Position numbers and translations under genes: made by a program. A stretch of 64,000 nucleotides of DNA from JAHEGP01 sp963792875 (GTDB lineage Bacteria; Pseudomonadota; Gammaproteobacteria; Pseudomonadales; JAHEGP01), in the NCBI GenBank assembly GCA_963792875.1, contig CAWBXV010000010.1, forward strand, positions 372,001 through 436,000, written 5' to 3'. The notes below the pieces were generated by a model. That model was given only the letters and a program-made list of their open reading frames with translations. It searched no databases and was not told the origin of the DNA. The stretch's first letter is position 1. Each line of letters opens with the position of its first letter. This document shows, piece after piece, positions 55,778 through 64,000 of this stretch.

Positions 55778-56965
55778 TCACTCCCGCGTCACCGCGATGG
55801 CGACCCCCTGCCCGCCGCCGATACACAGCGTCGCCAGTCCCTTGCGCGCGGCGCGGCGCTTCATCTCGTGCAGCAGGGTCACCAGCACGCGCGCGCCCGA
55901 TGCGCCGATGGGATGCCCCAGGGCGATGGCACCGCCGTTGACGTTGACCTTGTCCTCGTCCCACCCCAGCGTGCGGTTGACCGACAGCGCCTGGGCCGCA
56001 AAGGCCTCGTTGGCCTCGATGAGGTCGAGGTCGGCGACCTCCCAGCCCGCGCGCTGCAGGCAGCGCTGTGAGGCGGGAATGGGCCCCGTGCCCATAATGG
56101 CGGGATCGACCCCGACGCTGGCGTAGGCGACCACGGTGGCCAATGGCTCCAGCCCGAGCTCAGCCGCCGTGGCGGCGCGCATCACCAGCAATACGGCCGC
56201 GCCGTCATTGATGCCCGAGGCATTGCCCGCCGTCACCGAGCCGTCGCCCTTGAACGCCGGGCGCAGCCTGGCCAGCGCGTCGAGGGTGGTGCCGGGCTTG
56301 GGGTACTCGTCCTGGGCCACGACCAGCGGATCGCCGCGGCGCTGGGGAATCTCCACCGGCACGATCTCGTCGACGAAGCGGCCCGCCTGCATCGCCGCCG
56401 CCGCCTTGCGCTGCGACGCGAGCGCGAAGGCATCCTGCTGCGCGCGGTCGATCCCGAACTGGGCCGCGACGTTCTCGGCCGTCACGCCCATGTGGTAACC
56501 CTTGAAGGCGTCGTTGAGGCCGTCGACCAGCAGCGTGTCCTGCAGCGGCCAGTCGCCCATCTTGTGGCCGCTGCGCGAGCGCGTCAGCACGTGGGGCGCG
56601 GCGCTCATGTTCTCCTGGCCGCCGGCGATGACGATGTCGGCATCGCCGCAGCGGATGGCCTGGACCGCCAGATGCACCGCCTTGAGCCCGCTGCCGCACA
56701 GCTTGTTGATGGTCATCGCCGGCACGGTGTGGGGCAGTCCGCCGTGAATCGCCGCCTGGCGTGCCGGATTCTGGCCGGTGCCGGCGCTCAGCACCTGCCC
56801 CAGGATCACCTCGTCCACCCGCTCCGGCGCCAGCCGGTTGCGCTCCAGCAGCGCCGCGATCAGCCGCGCCGCCAGCGCGCTGGCCGGCACTTCCGCCAGC
56901 GCGCCGCCAAAGGCGCCCACCGGCGTGCGGATGGCGTCGACGATTACCACTTGTTCTTCAGACAT
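55778..56965 (-). CDS. phaA: acetyl-CoA C-acetyltransferase (thiolase)
   Basis: A 395-residue thiolase. The acyl-binding cysteine is Cys90 in NKLCGSGLKAV, the general base is in GGAIALGHPIGASGARV, and the C-terminal cysteine is in TLCIGGGQGVAIAV. It condenses two acetyl-CoA to acetoacetyl-CoA or works in the reverse direction. The PHA synthase gene lies 138 bp upstream on the same strand, so a role in polyhydroxyalkanoate synthesis is likely; atoB-like degradation is an alternative. The start at 56965 follows GGGTAAGGG and matches the family N-terminus. No phaB reductase is in the window. Confidence 0.92.
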   Translation of the reverse strand: MSEEQVVIVDAIRTPVGAFGGALAEVPASALAARLIAALLERNRLAPERVDEVILGQVLSAGTGQNPARQAAIHGGLPHTVPAMTINKLCGSGLKAVHLAVQAIRCGDADIVIAGGQENMSAAPHVLTRSRSGHKMGDWPLQDTLLVDGLNDAFKGYHMGVTAENVAAQFGIDRAQQDAFALASQRKAAAAMQAGRFVDEIVPVEIPQRRGDPLVVAQDEYPKPGTTLDALARLRPAFKGDGSVTAGNASGINDGAAVLLVMRAATAAELGLEPLATVVAYASVGVDPAIMGTGPIPASQRCLQRAGWEVADLDLIEANEAFAAQALSVNRTLGWDEDKVNVNGGAIALGHPIGASGARVLVTLLHEMKRRAARKGLATLCIGGGQGVAIAVTRE

Positions 56966-57103
56966 GCCCTTACCCCTCGTTCGGTTGCTAACGCCACCCG
57001 CCGGGCGGCATCTCATGGCGCGGTGATGTTATCGGCCCGCGCGCCGGGGATCAACGCGTCCGCGCCCTGCCCGCGGCTTTTGCCTCCAGGCCAGGGACCG
57101 CCG

Positions 57104-58837
57104 CTAGCCGAAGACGTAGCCACCCGGCGCCGCGTCCAGCACCGGGTAGCCCTGCTCCGGCGCGCCCAGGGGCGGCGGCGCTACCGCCTCGCCGCTGCGT
57201 GCGTCGAGCCACGCGTTCCAGGCCGGCCACCAGGAACCGGCCATCGGCGCGTACCGCTCCAGCCAGGTGTCGGGGTCGACGTAGTTGTCGCCCGGCTGGC
57301 GGGTATGCACGCGGTAGCGGCGGCGCGGATGGGACGGCCCGCTGATGATGCCGGCATTGTGCCCGCCGCTGGTCAGCAGAAAGGTGAGCTCGGTGCGCGT
57401 CAGCTCGTGCAGCTTGAACACCGAGCGCCAGGGGGCGACGTGATCGGACTCGGTGCCGACCACGAACAGCGGCGCGCTGATATCGGCCAGGGCGACGGGG
57501 CGGCCGTCGATGACCAGCTTGTTTCTGGCCAGCTGGTTCTCCAGATACAGCTTGCGCAGGTACTGGGAGTGCATGCGGTAGGGCATGCGCGTGCCATCGG
57601 CGTTCCAGGCCATCAGGTCGCTGGGCGGGGCCACCTTGCCGAGCAGATAGCGCTCCACCGCGCCGGCATAGATGAGGTCGCTGGCGCGCAGGCTGCTGAA
57701 CGCACCGCCCATGTTCTCGATGCCCAGGTAGCCCTGCTTCCACATCAGCGTGTCGAGGAACGACAGGTGGCTGGGGCTGATGAAGCGGGTGATCTCGCCG
57801 GCCTCGCTGAAATCGGCCTGGGCGGCAAACAGCGACACGCTGCCGAGCCGCTGATCGTCCCCGCGCGCCAGCAGCGCGGCCGCCATGCACAGCAGCGTCC
57901 CGCCGATGCAGTAGCCGACCGCGTGCACGCGCCGCTCGGGACACACGGCATTGACAACCTGCAGCGCCTGCAGCAGGCCCTGGTGGAGATAGTCCTCCAG
58001 GCTGATCCCGGCGTCCTCCCGGGTCGGATTCTTCCAGGAGATCATAAACACCGTCTTGCCCTGCCCGGTCAGGTACCTGACCAGTGAGTTCCCGGGCGAC
58101 AGGTCCAGAATGTAGTACTTCATGATCCACGGCGGACAGATCAGCACCGGCTCGGCCGCTACGGTCTCGGTGGCCGGCGCGTACTGAATGAGCTCCATCA
58201 GGGCGTTGCGATAGATCACCTTGCCCGGGGTGACGGCGACGTTCTCGCCCACCTTGAACTGCGGGTTCTCCTCGACGCCGGTATTGGCGGCGTCCCGCAA
58301 GCGGTCCTTGACCAGCAGGCGCAGGCCCCGCAGCAGGTTGCGGCCGCGCTCGTGGACGGTGGCCTCGAGCACCTCGGGGTTGCTCAGCAGGAAATTGGCG
58401 GGCGACAGCATGTCGAGTATCTGCTCGGCCACCGCCTGCATCAGCACCAGGTGCTCGGCGGACACCCCGTCGACGTCACTGGTGGCCTCGCGCCACCAGT
58501 CCTTGGTCAGCTGGTGCGAGCGCGCCAGCACGTTGAAGGGCCAGCGCTGCCAGGCCTTGGAGCTCACGCGGCGCTCCAGGCGGGCGCCAGGGGCCGGGGC
58601 TTCGGCATCGAACAGCGAGCGCAGCGCGTAGCCGCCGATGCCGGCCAGTTTGTTGACGAAGCTCTGCAGCAACAGCGCCTGCCTGCCGGGCGACAGCGCC
58701 AGATGGGCCACCCAGTCCATGTACGCCAGCCCCAGCTCCACCGGCGACATGCCGCGGCTGGCCCGCGCCACGGCCGCGCGCAGCTCGCGGTCCAGGTGAC
58801 GGGCGGACGACTCGTCGACAAGGTCTAGCGGTCGCAT
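57104..58837 (-). CDS. phaC: class I poly(3-hydroxyalkanoate) synthase
   Basis: A 577-residue polymerase that links 3-hydroxyacyl-CoA into polyester on granules. The lipase-like box is GYCIGG with the catalytic cysteine, the aspartate lies in VGTESDHVAPW and the histidine in SGGHNAGIISGPSH. Length and the LYLENQLARNKLVIDGRPV stretch fit class I enzymes, which work without PhaE or PhaR. GGGAGGA lies about 7 bases before the ATG. It is 139 bp downstream of the epimerase gene and 138 bp upstream of phaA on the same strand. Confidence 0.94.
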   Translation of the reverse strand: MRPLDLVDESSARHLDRELRAAVARASRGMSPVELGLAYMDWVAHLALSPGRQALLLQSFVNKLAGIGGYALRSLFDAEAPAPGARLERRVSSKAWQRWPFNVLARSHQLTKDWWREATSDVDGVSAEHLVLMQAVAEQILDMLSPANFLLSNPEVLEATVHERGRNLLRGLRLLVKDRLRDAANTGVEENPQFKVGENVAVTPGKVIYRNALMELIQYAPATETVAAEPVLICPPWIMKYYILDLSPGNSLVRYLTGQGKTVFMISWKNPTREDAGISLEDYLHQGLLQALQVVNAVCPERRVHAVGYCIGGTLLCMAAALLARGDDQRLGSVSLFAAQADFSEAGEITRFISPSHLSFLDTLMWKQGYLGIENMGGAFSSLRASDLIYAGAVERYLLGKVAPPSDLMAWNADGTRMPYRMHSQYLRKLYLENQLARNKLVIDGRPVALADISAPLFVVGTESDHVAPWRSVFKLHELTRTELTFLLTSGGHNAGIISGPSHPRRRYRVHTRQPGDNYVDPDTWLERYAPMAGSWWPAWNAWLDARSGEAVAPPPLGAPEQGYPVLDAAPGGYVFG

Positions 58838-58976
58838 CGGTTGTTCCTCCCTCTCAGCGCCAATGGGCTCGCCCTACCCGACCGATGCTAACCCATCCCG
58901 GCAGGCCAACCAAGCGCCGCCGCGAGGCAGCGCCAGCGGCGGGCCCAGCGACGAGCGCTGGATGAAGGCGGTGATG

Positions 58977-60068
58977 CTACGGCACGGCTGGCGCGGAGGA
59001 CACCGCCCCGGCGGCTGCCGCGCCGAGGCCCTGACCGCCGCCGGCGCCGGCTGCCGCCGCGGCCTGCCGCGGGGCGCTCGCAGCCGGCAGATGGCCCGCG
59101 GCCACCAGCCAGCGCAGGGTGTCGGCGAAGGTCTCGGCCGGTGGCCGATAGCGCAGACCCAGCGCCGCGTGCGCCGGGCTGGTGCGCACGCGGGGCCACT
59201 GCGTGCTGTAGCGCATGGTCTCGGCGCTGATGGGGGAATCGACCCGGGTGACGCTGCGCTTGAGGTCGTACCAGTGCCCGAGCGCGCGGAACATCCAGCC
59301 CCGCGCCCTGACCCGCGCCAGCGGCCTGCCGGCCGCGTCGTCCAGCAGGTCGGCCAGCTCCGCCCACGGCAGGTAGGGACCCGGTAGCAGATAACGCCCG
59401 GCCGGCGCCGGCAGCCGCAGCAGGGCGGCGTTGAACTCGGCCAGGTCGCGCACGTCGACGTGCTGCATCCCCCCCTCGGTGATGCGAAAGCCGGCAGCGA
59501 AGCGGTGCAGCAGCGCCTTGCTGGCATCGGAGAGCCCGGGGTCATCCGGCCCCACCACGCCGGCGGGATAGACGATGGCGACCGGCGCGCCCTGCGCCTG
59601 CAGGTTGCGCACATAGGCCTCGGCCTCGGCCTTGCTGCGACCGTAGGGCAGCCGTGACGGCGTCAGCTCCGCCTGTTCCGTGACCTCCTCGGCGCGGGTG
59701 CTGAAGATGGCGGTGATGCTGGACAGGTAGACGATCGCGCGCACGCCCTGCGCTGCGGCCAACCCGGTCACGCAGCGGGTGCCGACCACGTTGACGCGGT
59801 GCAGCTCGGCCGCGCCCGGCTGCCGGCCCGGCGTCGCCGCGGCGGCATGCACCACGGCGTCGCAGCCGCGCAGCGCCCGCCCGACGCCGCCGCGGTCGGC
59901 GACGTCGCCGGCCACCAACTCGGGCGGCGGCTCCGGCCAGCGCGCGAACGAGCGCCGCGCGCGCTCGACATCGCGCACCAGCAGGCGCACCGCCACGCCC
60001 TCCGCCGCCAGCCGCCGGGCCGTGTGCATGCCGACGAAGCCGGTGCCGCCGGTGATGAGCACGCGCAT
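58977..60068 (-). CDS. NAD-dependent epimerase/dehydratase, 3-beta-HSD-like
   Basis: A 363-residue extended SDR. GGTGFVGMH binds NAD, YLSSITAIFS supplies the catalytic serine and YGRSKAEAE the Tyr-Lys pair. The C-terminal region (LGHWYDLKRSVTRVDSPISA) resembles sterol- or dihydroflavonol-type dehydrogenases such as 3-beta-hydroxysteroid dehydrogenase/NSDHL relatives. The last 35 residues are low-complexity Ala/Gly. The start at 60068 follows GGGAG by 9 bases. It lies 16 bp after the ferredoxin gene in the same probable operon as the CYP51-type P450, which suggests action on a sterol- or terpenoid-like product. Confidence 0.85.
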   Translation of the reverse strand: MRVLITGGTGFVGMHTARRLAAEGVAVRLLVRDVERARRSFARWPEPPPELVAGDVADRGGVGRALRGCDAVVHAAAATPGRQPGAAELHRVNVVGTRCVTGLAAAQGVRAIVYLSSITAIFSTRAEEVTEQAELTPSRLPYGRSKAEAEAYVRNLQAQGAPVAIVYPAGVVGPDDPGLSDASKALLHRFAAGFRITEGGMQHVDVRDLAEFNAALLRLPAPAGRYLLPGPYLPWAELADLLDDAAGRPLARVRARGWMFRALGHWYDLKRSVTRVDSPISAETMRYSTQWPRVRTSPAHAALGLRYRPPAETFADTLRWLVAAGHLPAASAPRQAAAAAGAGGGQGLGAAAAGAVSSAPAVP

Positions 60069-60084
60069 GAGGGCTTCGCTCCCG

Positions 60085-60291
60085 CTAGTCGTCGACGAGG
60101 GTGATGACGCGGTTGGGACAATAGCGCGCCGCCCGCTCCAGGCTCGCCCGCAGCGCCTGGGGCGGCTGCGGCAGCAGCAGCTCCACCCGGCCGTAACCCG
60201 CGCCGTCATCGTTGAGGCGGAAGATGTCGGGGGCCTCCTCGACGCAGACGCCGTGGCCCTGACAGAGGTCGAGATCGAGCACGACTCTCAC
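60085..60291 (-). CDS. [3Fe-4S]-type ferredoxin, P450 partner
   Basis: A 68-residue ferredoxin. The cluster motif is CQGHGVC followed by CPNRVI, that is CxxHxxC and a distal CP; the missing fourth cysteine (His in its place) is characteristic of actinobacterial and proteobacterial ferredoxins that serve P450s. The start is GTG at 60291, overlapping the P450 stop by four bases (GTGA), so the two are translated together. It is the direct electron donor candidate for the CYP51-type enzyme. A ferredoxin reductase is not nearby. Confidence 0.92.
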   Translation of the reverse strand: MRVVLDLDLCQGHGVCVEEAPDIFRLNDDGAGYGRVELLLPQPPQALRASLERAARYCPNRVITLVDD

Positions 60292-61673
60292 GCCGGCGCC
60301 CTCCCCGGGGAGCCCTTGCGGGCGCGATAGCGGACCACGCAGGGCGCGCGCGGTTTCATGGTCATATTGGCCACCTCGTCGACGTAGCGCTCGGGCGGCG
60401 CCGCCAGCTCGAACGCGTAGCGTCGCAGCAGCGCGCTGAAGATCGCCTTGAGCTGCAGCATGGCGAAGGCGTTGCCGGCGCACTTGTGGCGGCCGCCACC
60501 GAACGGTATGTACACGAACATGCGCTCCGGCTCGGGCCGGTGCGGGTCGAAGCGCGCGGGCTCCGGGAAGTAGTCGGGGTTCTGATGGGACTCGTAGATG
60601 GACACGGCGACGGTCTTGCCCGCCGGGATCAGCGCATCGCGGAAGGTGAAATCCCGCATCACCCGGCGCATCAGCACCACCAGCGGTGGATGCAGGCGCA
60701 GCACCTCGCCGATAAAGGCCTCGAGCGCAGGCATCTCGCGCAGCGCCTGCAGGCCCGGCGCCAGGCCGCGCGCGTCGATCGCGTCGAGCTCGGCGACGAT
60801 CTCGCGGCAGGCCTCGGGGTGCCGCGCCAGTTCGACCAGGGTCCAGGCCGCGGCGCCGGAGCTGGTGTGATGGCCGGCAAACAGGGTGGCGATCACCAGC
60901 CCGGTGATCTCCCCATCGGTGAGGTGGGAGCCGTCAGGGTAGGTGCCCGCCATGAACGTCTCCAGGGCATCGCCGACCACCAGCCCCGACGCCCGCCGCC
61001 GGGCGATCAGCTCGCTGACGAGCTGCTCCAGGCGCTCGCGCGCGCGGTCGCGGCGGGCGAACACCGGCTGCTGCAGGTAGGGGTCGACAAAGCTCACGGC
61101 CTGGATGCCGGCCTGCAGGTCCTGATAGAGGCGATAGAACTCCTCCGACAGGTGGTGGCGGAAGTGCCCGCCGAGCAGGCAGTGAGTGGCGGTGTGCAGC
61201 GTGAGCTGGTGAAACTCGTGCAGCAGTTCGAGCTCCCCCTGCTCGCCCCAAGCGGCGCTCCAGTCATCGACCTCGCCGGCGATGACGCCCGCGTAGTTCT
61301 TCATATTCTGGTAGCGCAGCGCGTCAACCTGGATCTTCAGCTGCGCCTTGCAGCGCTCCGGCGGCGCGTCGAAGATCACGCCGGGGCCGAACACGGGCAC
61401 CATGACCTGGTAGGCCAGGGCCTGGCTGAGCTGCTCGTCCGGCGCGCGGAAGAAGGCCTCCTGGGCCTCGGGGCCGCTCATCAGCACGGTCTCCTGGCCG
61501 CCCAGGTCGAACTCGGCCAGCTCGCCGCACTCGCGGTGGGCGCGCGCCAGAAAGCGGCAGAAGTTCTCTGAAAACTCCGCCAGATGGCCGCCCTCGGCGC
61601 GGGCGCCACTGACCTTCGGGGCGCTCCGCCAGGGCGCACCCGGACCCGCCCCCGCTGCGTCAGCGAGGCTCAT
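60288..61673 (-). CDS. CYP51-type cytochrome P450
   Basis: A 461-residue soluble P450. It carries both hallmark motifs of the CYP51 family: the B'-helix pattern YQVMVPVFGPGVIFD (88-102) and the I-helix FAGHHTSSGAAAW (265-277). The K-helix motif is EVLR (323-326), and the haem loop is FGGGRHKCAG with Cys398. CYP51 enzymes remove the 14-alpha-methyl group from sterols. Whether this protein does so, or hydroxylates another triterpenoid or steroid, cannot be told. It overlaps the ferredoxin gene, as in mycobacteria where cyp51 and its ferredoxin are adjacent. The NTF2-like gene precedes it by 3 bases. Confidence 0.9.
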   Translation of the reverse strand: MSLADAAGAGPGAPWRSAPKVSGARAEGGHLAEFSENFCRFLARAHRECGELAEFDLGGQETVLMSGPEAQEAFFRAPDEQLSQALAYQVMVPVFGPGVIFDAPPERCKAQLKIQVDALRYQNMKNYAGVIAGEVDDWSAAWGEQGELELLHEFHQLTLHTATHCLLGGHFRHHLSEEFYRLYQDLQAGIQAVSFVDPYLQQPVFARRDRARERLEQLVSELIARRRASGLVVGDALETFMAGTYPDGSHLTDGEITGLVIATLFAGHHTSSGAAAWTLVELARHPEACREIVAELDAIDARGLAPGLQALREMPALEAFIGEVLRLHPPLVVLMRRVMRDFTFRDALIPAGKTVAVSIYESHQNPDYFPEPARFDPHRPEPERMFVYIPFGGGRHKCAGNAFAMLQLKAIFSALLRRYAFELAAPPERYVDEVANMTMKPRAPCVVRYRARKGSPGRAPA

Positions 61674-61676
61674 CGG

Positions 61677-62168
61677 CTACTCCACGCGCTCGGCGGACAT
61701 GGTGGGCATCGCGTCCAGGATGCCCGCGGCCACGCACTCCCTGATGAGGCCGGTGATGCTGGCGTAGTCGTAGAGGTCCATCTGCTCGCTCCACTGAAAG
61801 TCGCCGCCGTACCTGAACCAGGACGCCCCGATGACCTTCATCTCGGTGCCATCCTCGCGTCGCGGCGCACCGGGCGGCACCTGCCACCAGGTCACAAAGG
61901 CCTCGCCGCGGTGCTCGTCGAGCACGATCTTGTCGTAGGGATAGGTCCAGCCGCGGTAGGGGTCCATGGCCACGCCGACGCAGGTCTCGCGGATGACCTC
62001 GCGGCCGCGATACTGGTAGCGCCCGTTGGGCGTGTCCCACCCGTACACGCAGTCCGCCGTGAAACAATCGGCCAGGCAGCGCCAGTCGCCCTCGCGCTCC
62101 GCGCGCGCATTGACCGCCAGCCAGCGGCGCATCATCTCTTCCAGTTCTTCGCGGCTGCAGGCCGGCAT
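61677..62168 (-). CDS. NTF2/SnoaL-like protein
   Basis: A 163-residue alpha+beta-barrel protein. The N-terminal helices (SREELEEMMRRWLAVNARAE) and strands such as FTADCVYGWDTPNGRYQYRG fit SnoaL-like cyclases, isomerases or ligand binders. A few aspartates and His/Tyr residues could form the pocket. In steroid-related loci such proteins act as isomerases, hydratases or small binders. It is the first gene of the P450 operon, with only 3 bases to the P450 gene. The start at 62168 has GAGGG upstream. The assignment to a precise reaction is not possible. Confidence 0.82.
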   Translation of the reverse strand: MPACSREELEEMMRRWLAVNARAEREGDWRCLADCFTADCVYGWDTPNGRYQYRGREVIRETCVGVAMDPYRGWTYPYDKIVLDEHRGEAFVTWWQVPPGAPRREDGTEMKVIGASWFRYGGDFQWSEQMDLYDYASITGLIRECVAAGILDAMPTMSAERVE

Positions 62169-62263
62169 ACCCACTACCCTCGCTTCGTGGCCGTGACGGG
62201 CGACCGCCCTGCTCGAGGCGCCGCCGCACCACCTTGACCTAGACGCTAACTCCGCCGTTTTAG

Positions 62264-62273
62264 AGTTGCAACT
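62264..62273. promoter_or_regulatory. candidate operator in divergent promoter
   Basis: AGTTGCAACT is a perfect 10-bp palindrome in the only A+T-rich patch between the divergent NTF2 and LLM genes. On the minus strand TTGCAA (62271-62266) serves as a possible -35 with TAGCGT 17 bases on as a -10, so a bound regulator would block the P450 operon promoter. No regulator gene is adjacent. Confidence 0.4.
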
Positions 62274-62366
62274 ATTTTTCCGCGGCGCACAATGGACAGC
62301 GGGACGACACGGGCGAGCGGCCGGGCCTGCGCCCGCCCGGCGACCGCGCCCAAAGGAGCCGCAACC

Positions 62367-63224
62367 ATGAAGTTCTGGCAATCGCTCGCCTTCACCGAAC
62401 TCGAACAGACGGCCGAGCTGGCGCGCTTCTGCGAGGATCTCGGCTTCCATGGCGTCACCTGCCCGGACCACCTGGTCACCACCGCGGTGCAGGCCGACCA
62501 GTACCTCTACCGGGAGGACGGCAACATCCTTTGGAACCCCGCCACGCACTGGGCCGACCCCTGGGTCCTGATCGGTCACCTGGCCTCCGCCACCACCACG
62601 CTGCGCTTCATGACCACGGTGTACGTGCTGCCGCTGCGCGACCCCGTCACCGCCGCCAAAGCCATCAGCACGGCGGCCTATCTGTCGGGCGACCGCGTCA
62701 CGCTGGGCGTCGGGGTGGGCTGGCAGAAGGCGGAGTTCGAGCTGTGCGGCCAGGATTTCCATACGCGCGGCCGGCGCACCGACGAGGCCCTGGACATCCT
62801 GCGCGGGCTCATGTCCGGCGCCATGACCGAGCACCACGGCGCCCACTACCGCTTCGAACCCCTGCAGATGTCGCCCGGCACGCGTCGGCCGGTGCCGGTC
62901 ATGGTGGGCGGCTACAGCGACGCGGCCATGCGCCGGGCGGCCCGCTGCGACGGCTGGCTGGGCGTCCAGCACGAGGAGGCGGAGCTCTACCCGCTGCTGG
63001 ACCGGCTCGCGCGGTGCCGTGACGAACTCGGCCGCAGCGAGGAACCGTTCGAGATCTGGACGGGCCTCAGGAACCCGTCGCGGGATGCCATCGCCCGGCT
63101 CCGGGAGGCCGGCGTGACCATGGTCAACGGCGCCAATTTCTTCGACGCCGACGGCAAAGCCCGCCCCTCCGGCATCGATTTCAAGAAGCGGCGCATCGAG
63201 GCCTTCGCCCGGCGGCTGTTCTAG
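62367..63224 (+). CDS. LLM-class (luciferase-like) flavin/F420-dependent oxidoreductase
   Basis: A 285-residue TIM-barrel oxidoreductase of the bacterial luciferase superfamily, of the F420-dependent TIGR03619-like branch. FHGVTCPDHLVT near the N-terminus, VTLGVGVGWQKAEFE and VPVMVGGYSDAAMRRAAR are typical. It may use F420 or FMN; gammaproteobacteria rarely make F420, so FMN is more likely. AAAGGAG precedes the ATG by 8-9 bases. It is divergent from the P450 operon and shares its control region, suggesting a common pathway. Confidence 0.88.
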   Translation: MKFWQSLAFTELEQTAELARFCEDLGFHGVTCPDHLVTTAVQADQYLYREDGNILWNPATHWADPWVLIGHLASATTTLRFMTTVYVLPLRDPVTAAKAISTAAYLSGDRVTLGVGVGWQKAEFELCGQDFHTRGRRTDEALDILRGLMSGAMTEHHGAHYRFEPLQMSPGTRRPVPVMVGGYSDAAMRRAARCDGWLGVQHEEAELYPLLDRLARCRDELGRSEEPFEIWTGLRNPSRDAIARLREAGVTMVNGANFFDADGKARPSGIDFKKRRIEAFARRLF

Positions 63225-63355
63225 GCGCGTCCCGGACTCAGCCGCCGGTGCCTGGCCCGGCCCGGCAGCGCCACGCCCGGGCAGGGGGGTGATACCATCG
63301 CCTCTTCGACCACGGCTTGCCCCACAGCTTCGCCGCTACGCACGGGAGTTCGCAC

Positions 63356-63820
63356 ATGACTGATTGGCCCCGCCCCAGAACGGTGGTTCGCAAGGGAAAC
63401 TTTCCGTATAAGTTCAAAATCGTGGAGGACTACGTCTGTGAGTCGGGCTGGACCCTCGATCAGCCCTTTCACTCGCGATGGCTGGAAATATCCACCTCGG
63501 GCCAGATCAGGGTGAAGGCCAATGAGGGCGGTTACGCCTGGGACGGCTGCACGCCCAAATGGAGCCTGCTGAACCTGTGCATCGTCGGCACGCCGGACGG
63601 CCACCTCGACTACCGCACGATGCAGCCCTACACCTATGCCGCGTCATTGGTGCATGATGCGCTCTACCAGTATCTGGATTCGGTGCCCGTTGCCAAGGAG
63701 GACATTGACCGGTTGTTTCTGCATATGCTCGGCGACTTCAAACTGCGCAGAATCTACTACTGGTTCGTCAGGTGCTGCGGCGGCCGTGGCGTCAGGCAAC
63801 GCGGGGTCCGGCGGGCCTGA
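63356..63820 (+). CDS. DUF1353 family protein
   Basis: A 154-residue soluble protein. The conserved core includes a beta strand with GYAWDGCTPKW, then SLVHDALYQYL with the family His-Asp, and DIDRLFLHML and a C-terminal helix YYWFVRCCGG. The family is frequent in phages and marine bacteria with no known activity; the HD pair hints at a metal-dependent hydrolase. GGGAG lies 8 bases before the ATG at 63356. No phage genes are visible beside it. The C-terminal tail is Arg-rich. Confidence 0.75.
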   Translation: MTDWPRPRTVVRKGNFPYKFKIVEDYVCESGWTLDQPFHSRWLEISTSGQIRVKANEGGYAWDGCTPKWSLLNLCIVGTPDGHLDYRTMQPYTYAASLVHDALYQYLDSVPVAKEDIDRLFLHMLGDFKLRRIYYWFVRCCGGRGVRQRGVRRA

Positions 63821-64000
63821 GCCTCTGCGGGAACGGCGGGAGCCGCGACGACGGCAGGCAGCACCTGGCGGGCGCGGACAGCCTGCGCCCGCGACCGCCC
63901 CATCCTGTCTGCGCCCGGCGTCAGTGGTGCCACCGTCCAGGCCGCGAGGCAGCGCCCGTCATCGCCGACGACGGGCTACCGCGAGCCGGTCGGACCGGCC
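63821..64000. other. non-coding edge of window
   Basis: About 180 bp of high G+C follow the DUF1353 stop codon. I see no gene start, terminator or repeat of note in it. Confidence 0.4.

Noticed and set aside
63356..63820. DUF1353 gene as evidence of a prophage
   Set aside because: No other phage-type gene, integrase or attachment-site repeat is seen up to the window edge.

Overview
The window is a GC-rich (roughly two thirds G+C by eye) bacterial chromosome segment packed with genes on both strands, with no rRNA, tRNA, CRISPR array, transposase or phage structural genes. The gene mix suggests a gammaproteobacterium, perhaps a marine Halieaceae-like lineage: a PEP-CTERM surface protein, EI-Ntr (ptsP), CbpA/CbpM, DUF2780, DUF3604, a class I PHA synthase, a Pat/AcsA pair, an N-type ATP synthase and CYP51-type P450 chemistry. 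The lineage is inference from gene content; no marker gene is present.

Layout. 0-7 kb: the 3' end of a cytochrome P450, envelope proteins (glycine-zipper lipoprotein, DUF456, DUF3604) and the chaperone pair cbpA-cbpM. 7-13 kb: a minus-strand set acsA, acyl carrier protein and flavin oxidoreductase, divergent from a Pat-type protein acetyltransferase that probably controls acsA. 13-20 kb: a PEP-CTERM protein, an ABC-type lipoprotein/envelope exporter with its AttH/CrtC-like partner, and an unknown membrane protein. 20-28 kb: a broken methyltransferase-like remnant, DUF2780, a triple-CX9C repeat protein, ptsP, a phospholipase D lipoprotein, a quinone-oxidoreductase-like enzyme and an SH3 protein.

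28-37 kb: a complete N-type ATP synthase operon in the order beta, epsilon, AtpQ, AtpR, a, c, b(-delta), alpha, gamma, followed within 30 bp by a predicted membrane pseudokinase that has lost every catalytic residue. 37-56 kb: a metal-handling region with copA and a cupredoxin, cusA, cusB and a cusC-like gene, and a zinc-type ABC uptake cluster without an ATPase. Inside it lies a run of four small secreted proteins, three of which are built from 11-residue curlin-like repeats (N-x-N-x-T-x-Q-x-G), followed by two lipid or ester hydrolases.

56-64 kb: polyhydroxyalkanoate genes (thiolase, PHA synthase), then a probable operon of NTF2-like protein, CYP51-type P450, its [3Fe-4S]-type ferredoxin and a 3-beta-HSD-like epimerase, divergent from an LLM-class oxidoreductase, and finally a DUF1353 protein.

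The most unusual items are the curlin-like repeat cluster, the pseudokinase behind the N-ATPase, the triple-CX9C protein whose stop codon lies inside an 8-bp tandem repeat, and the CYP51-ferredoxin-epimerase operon.
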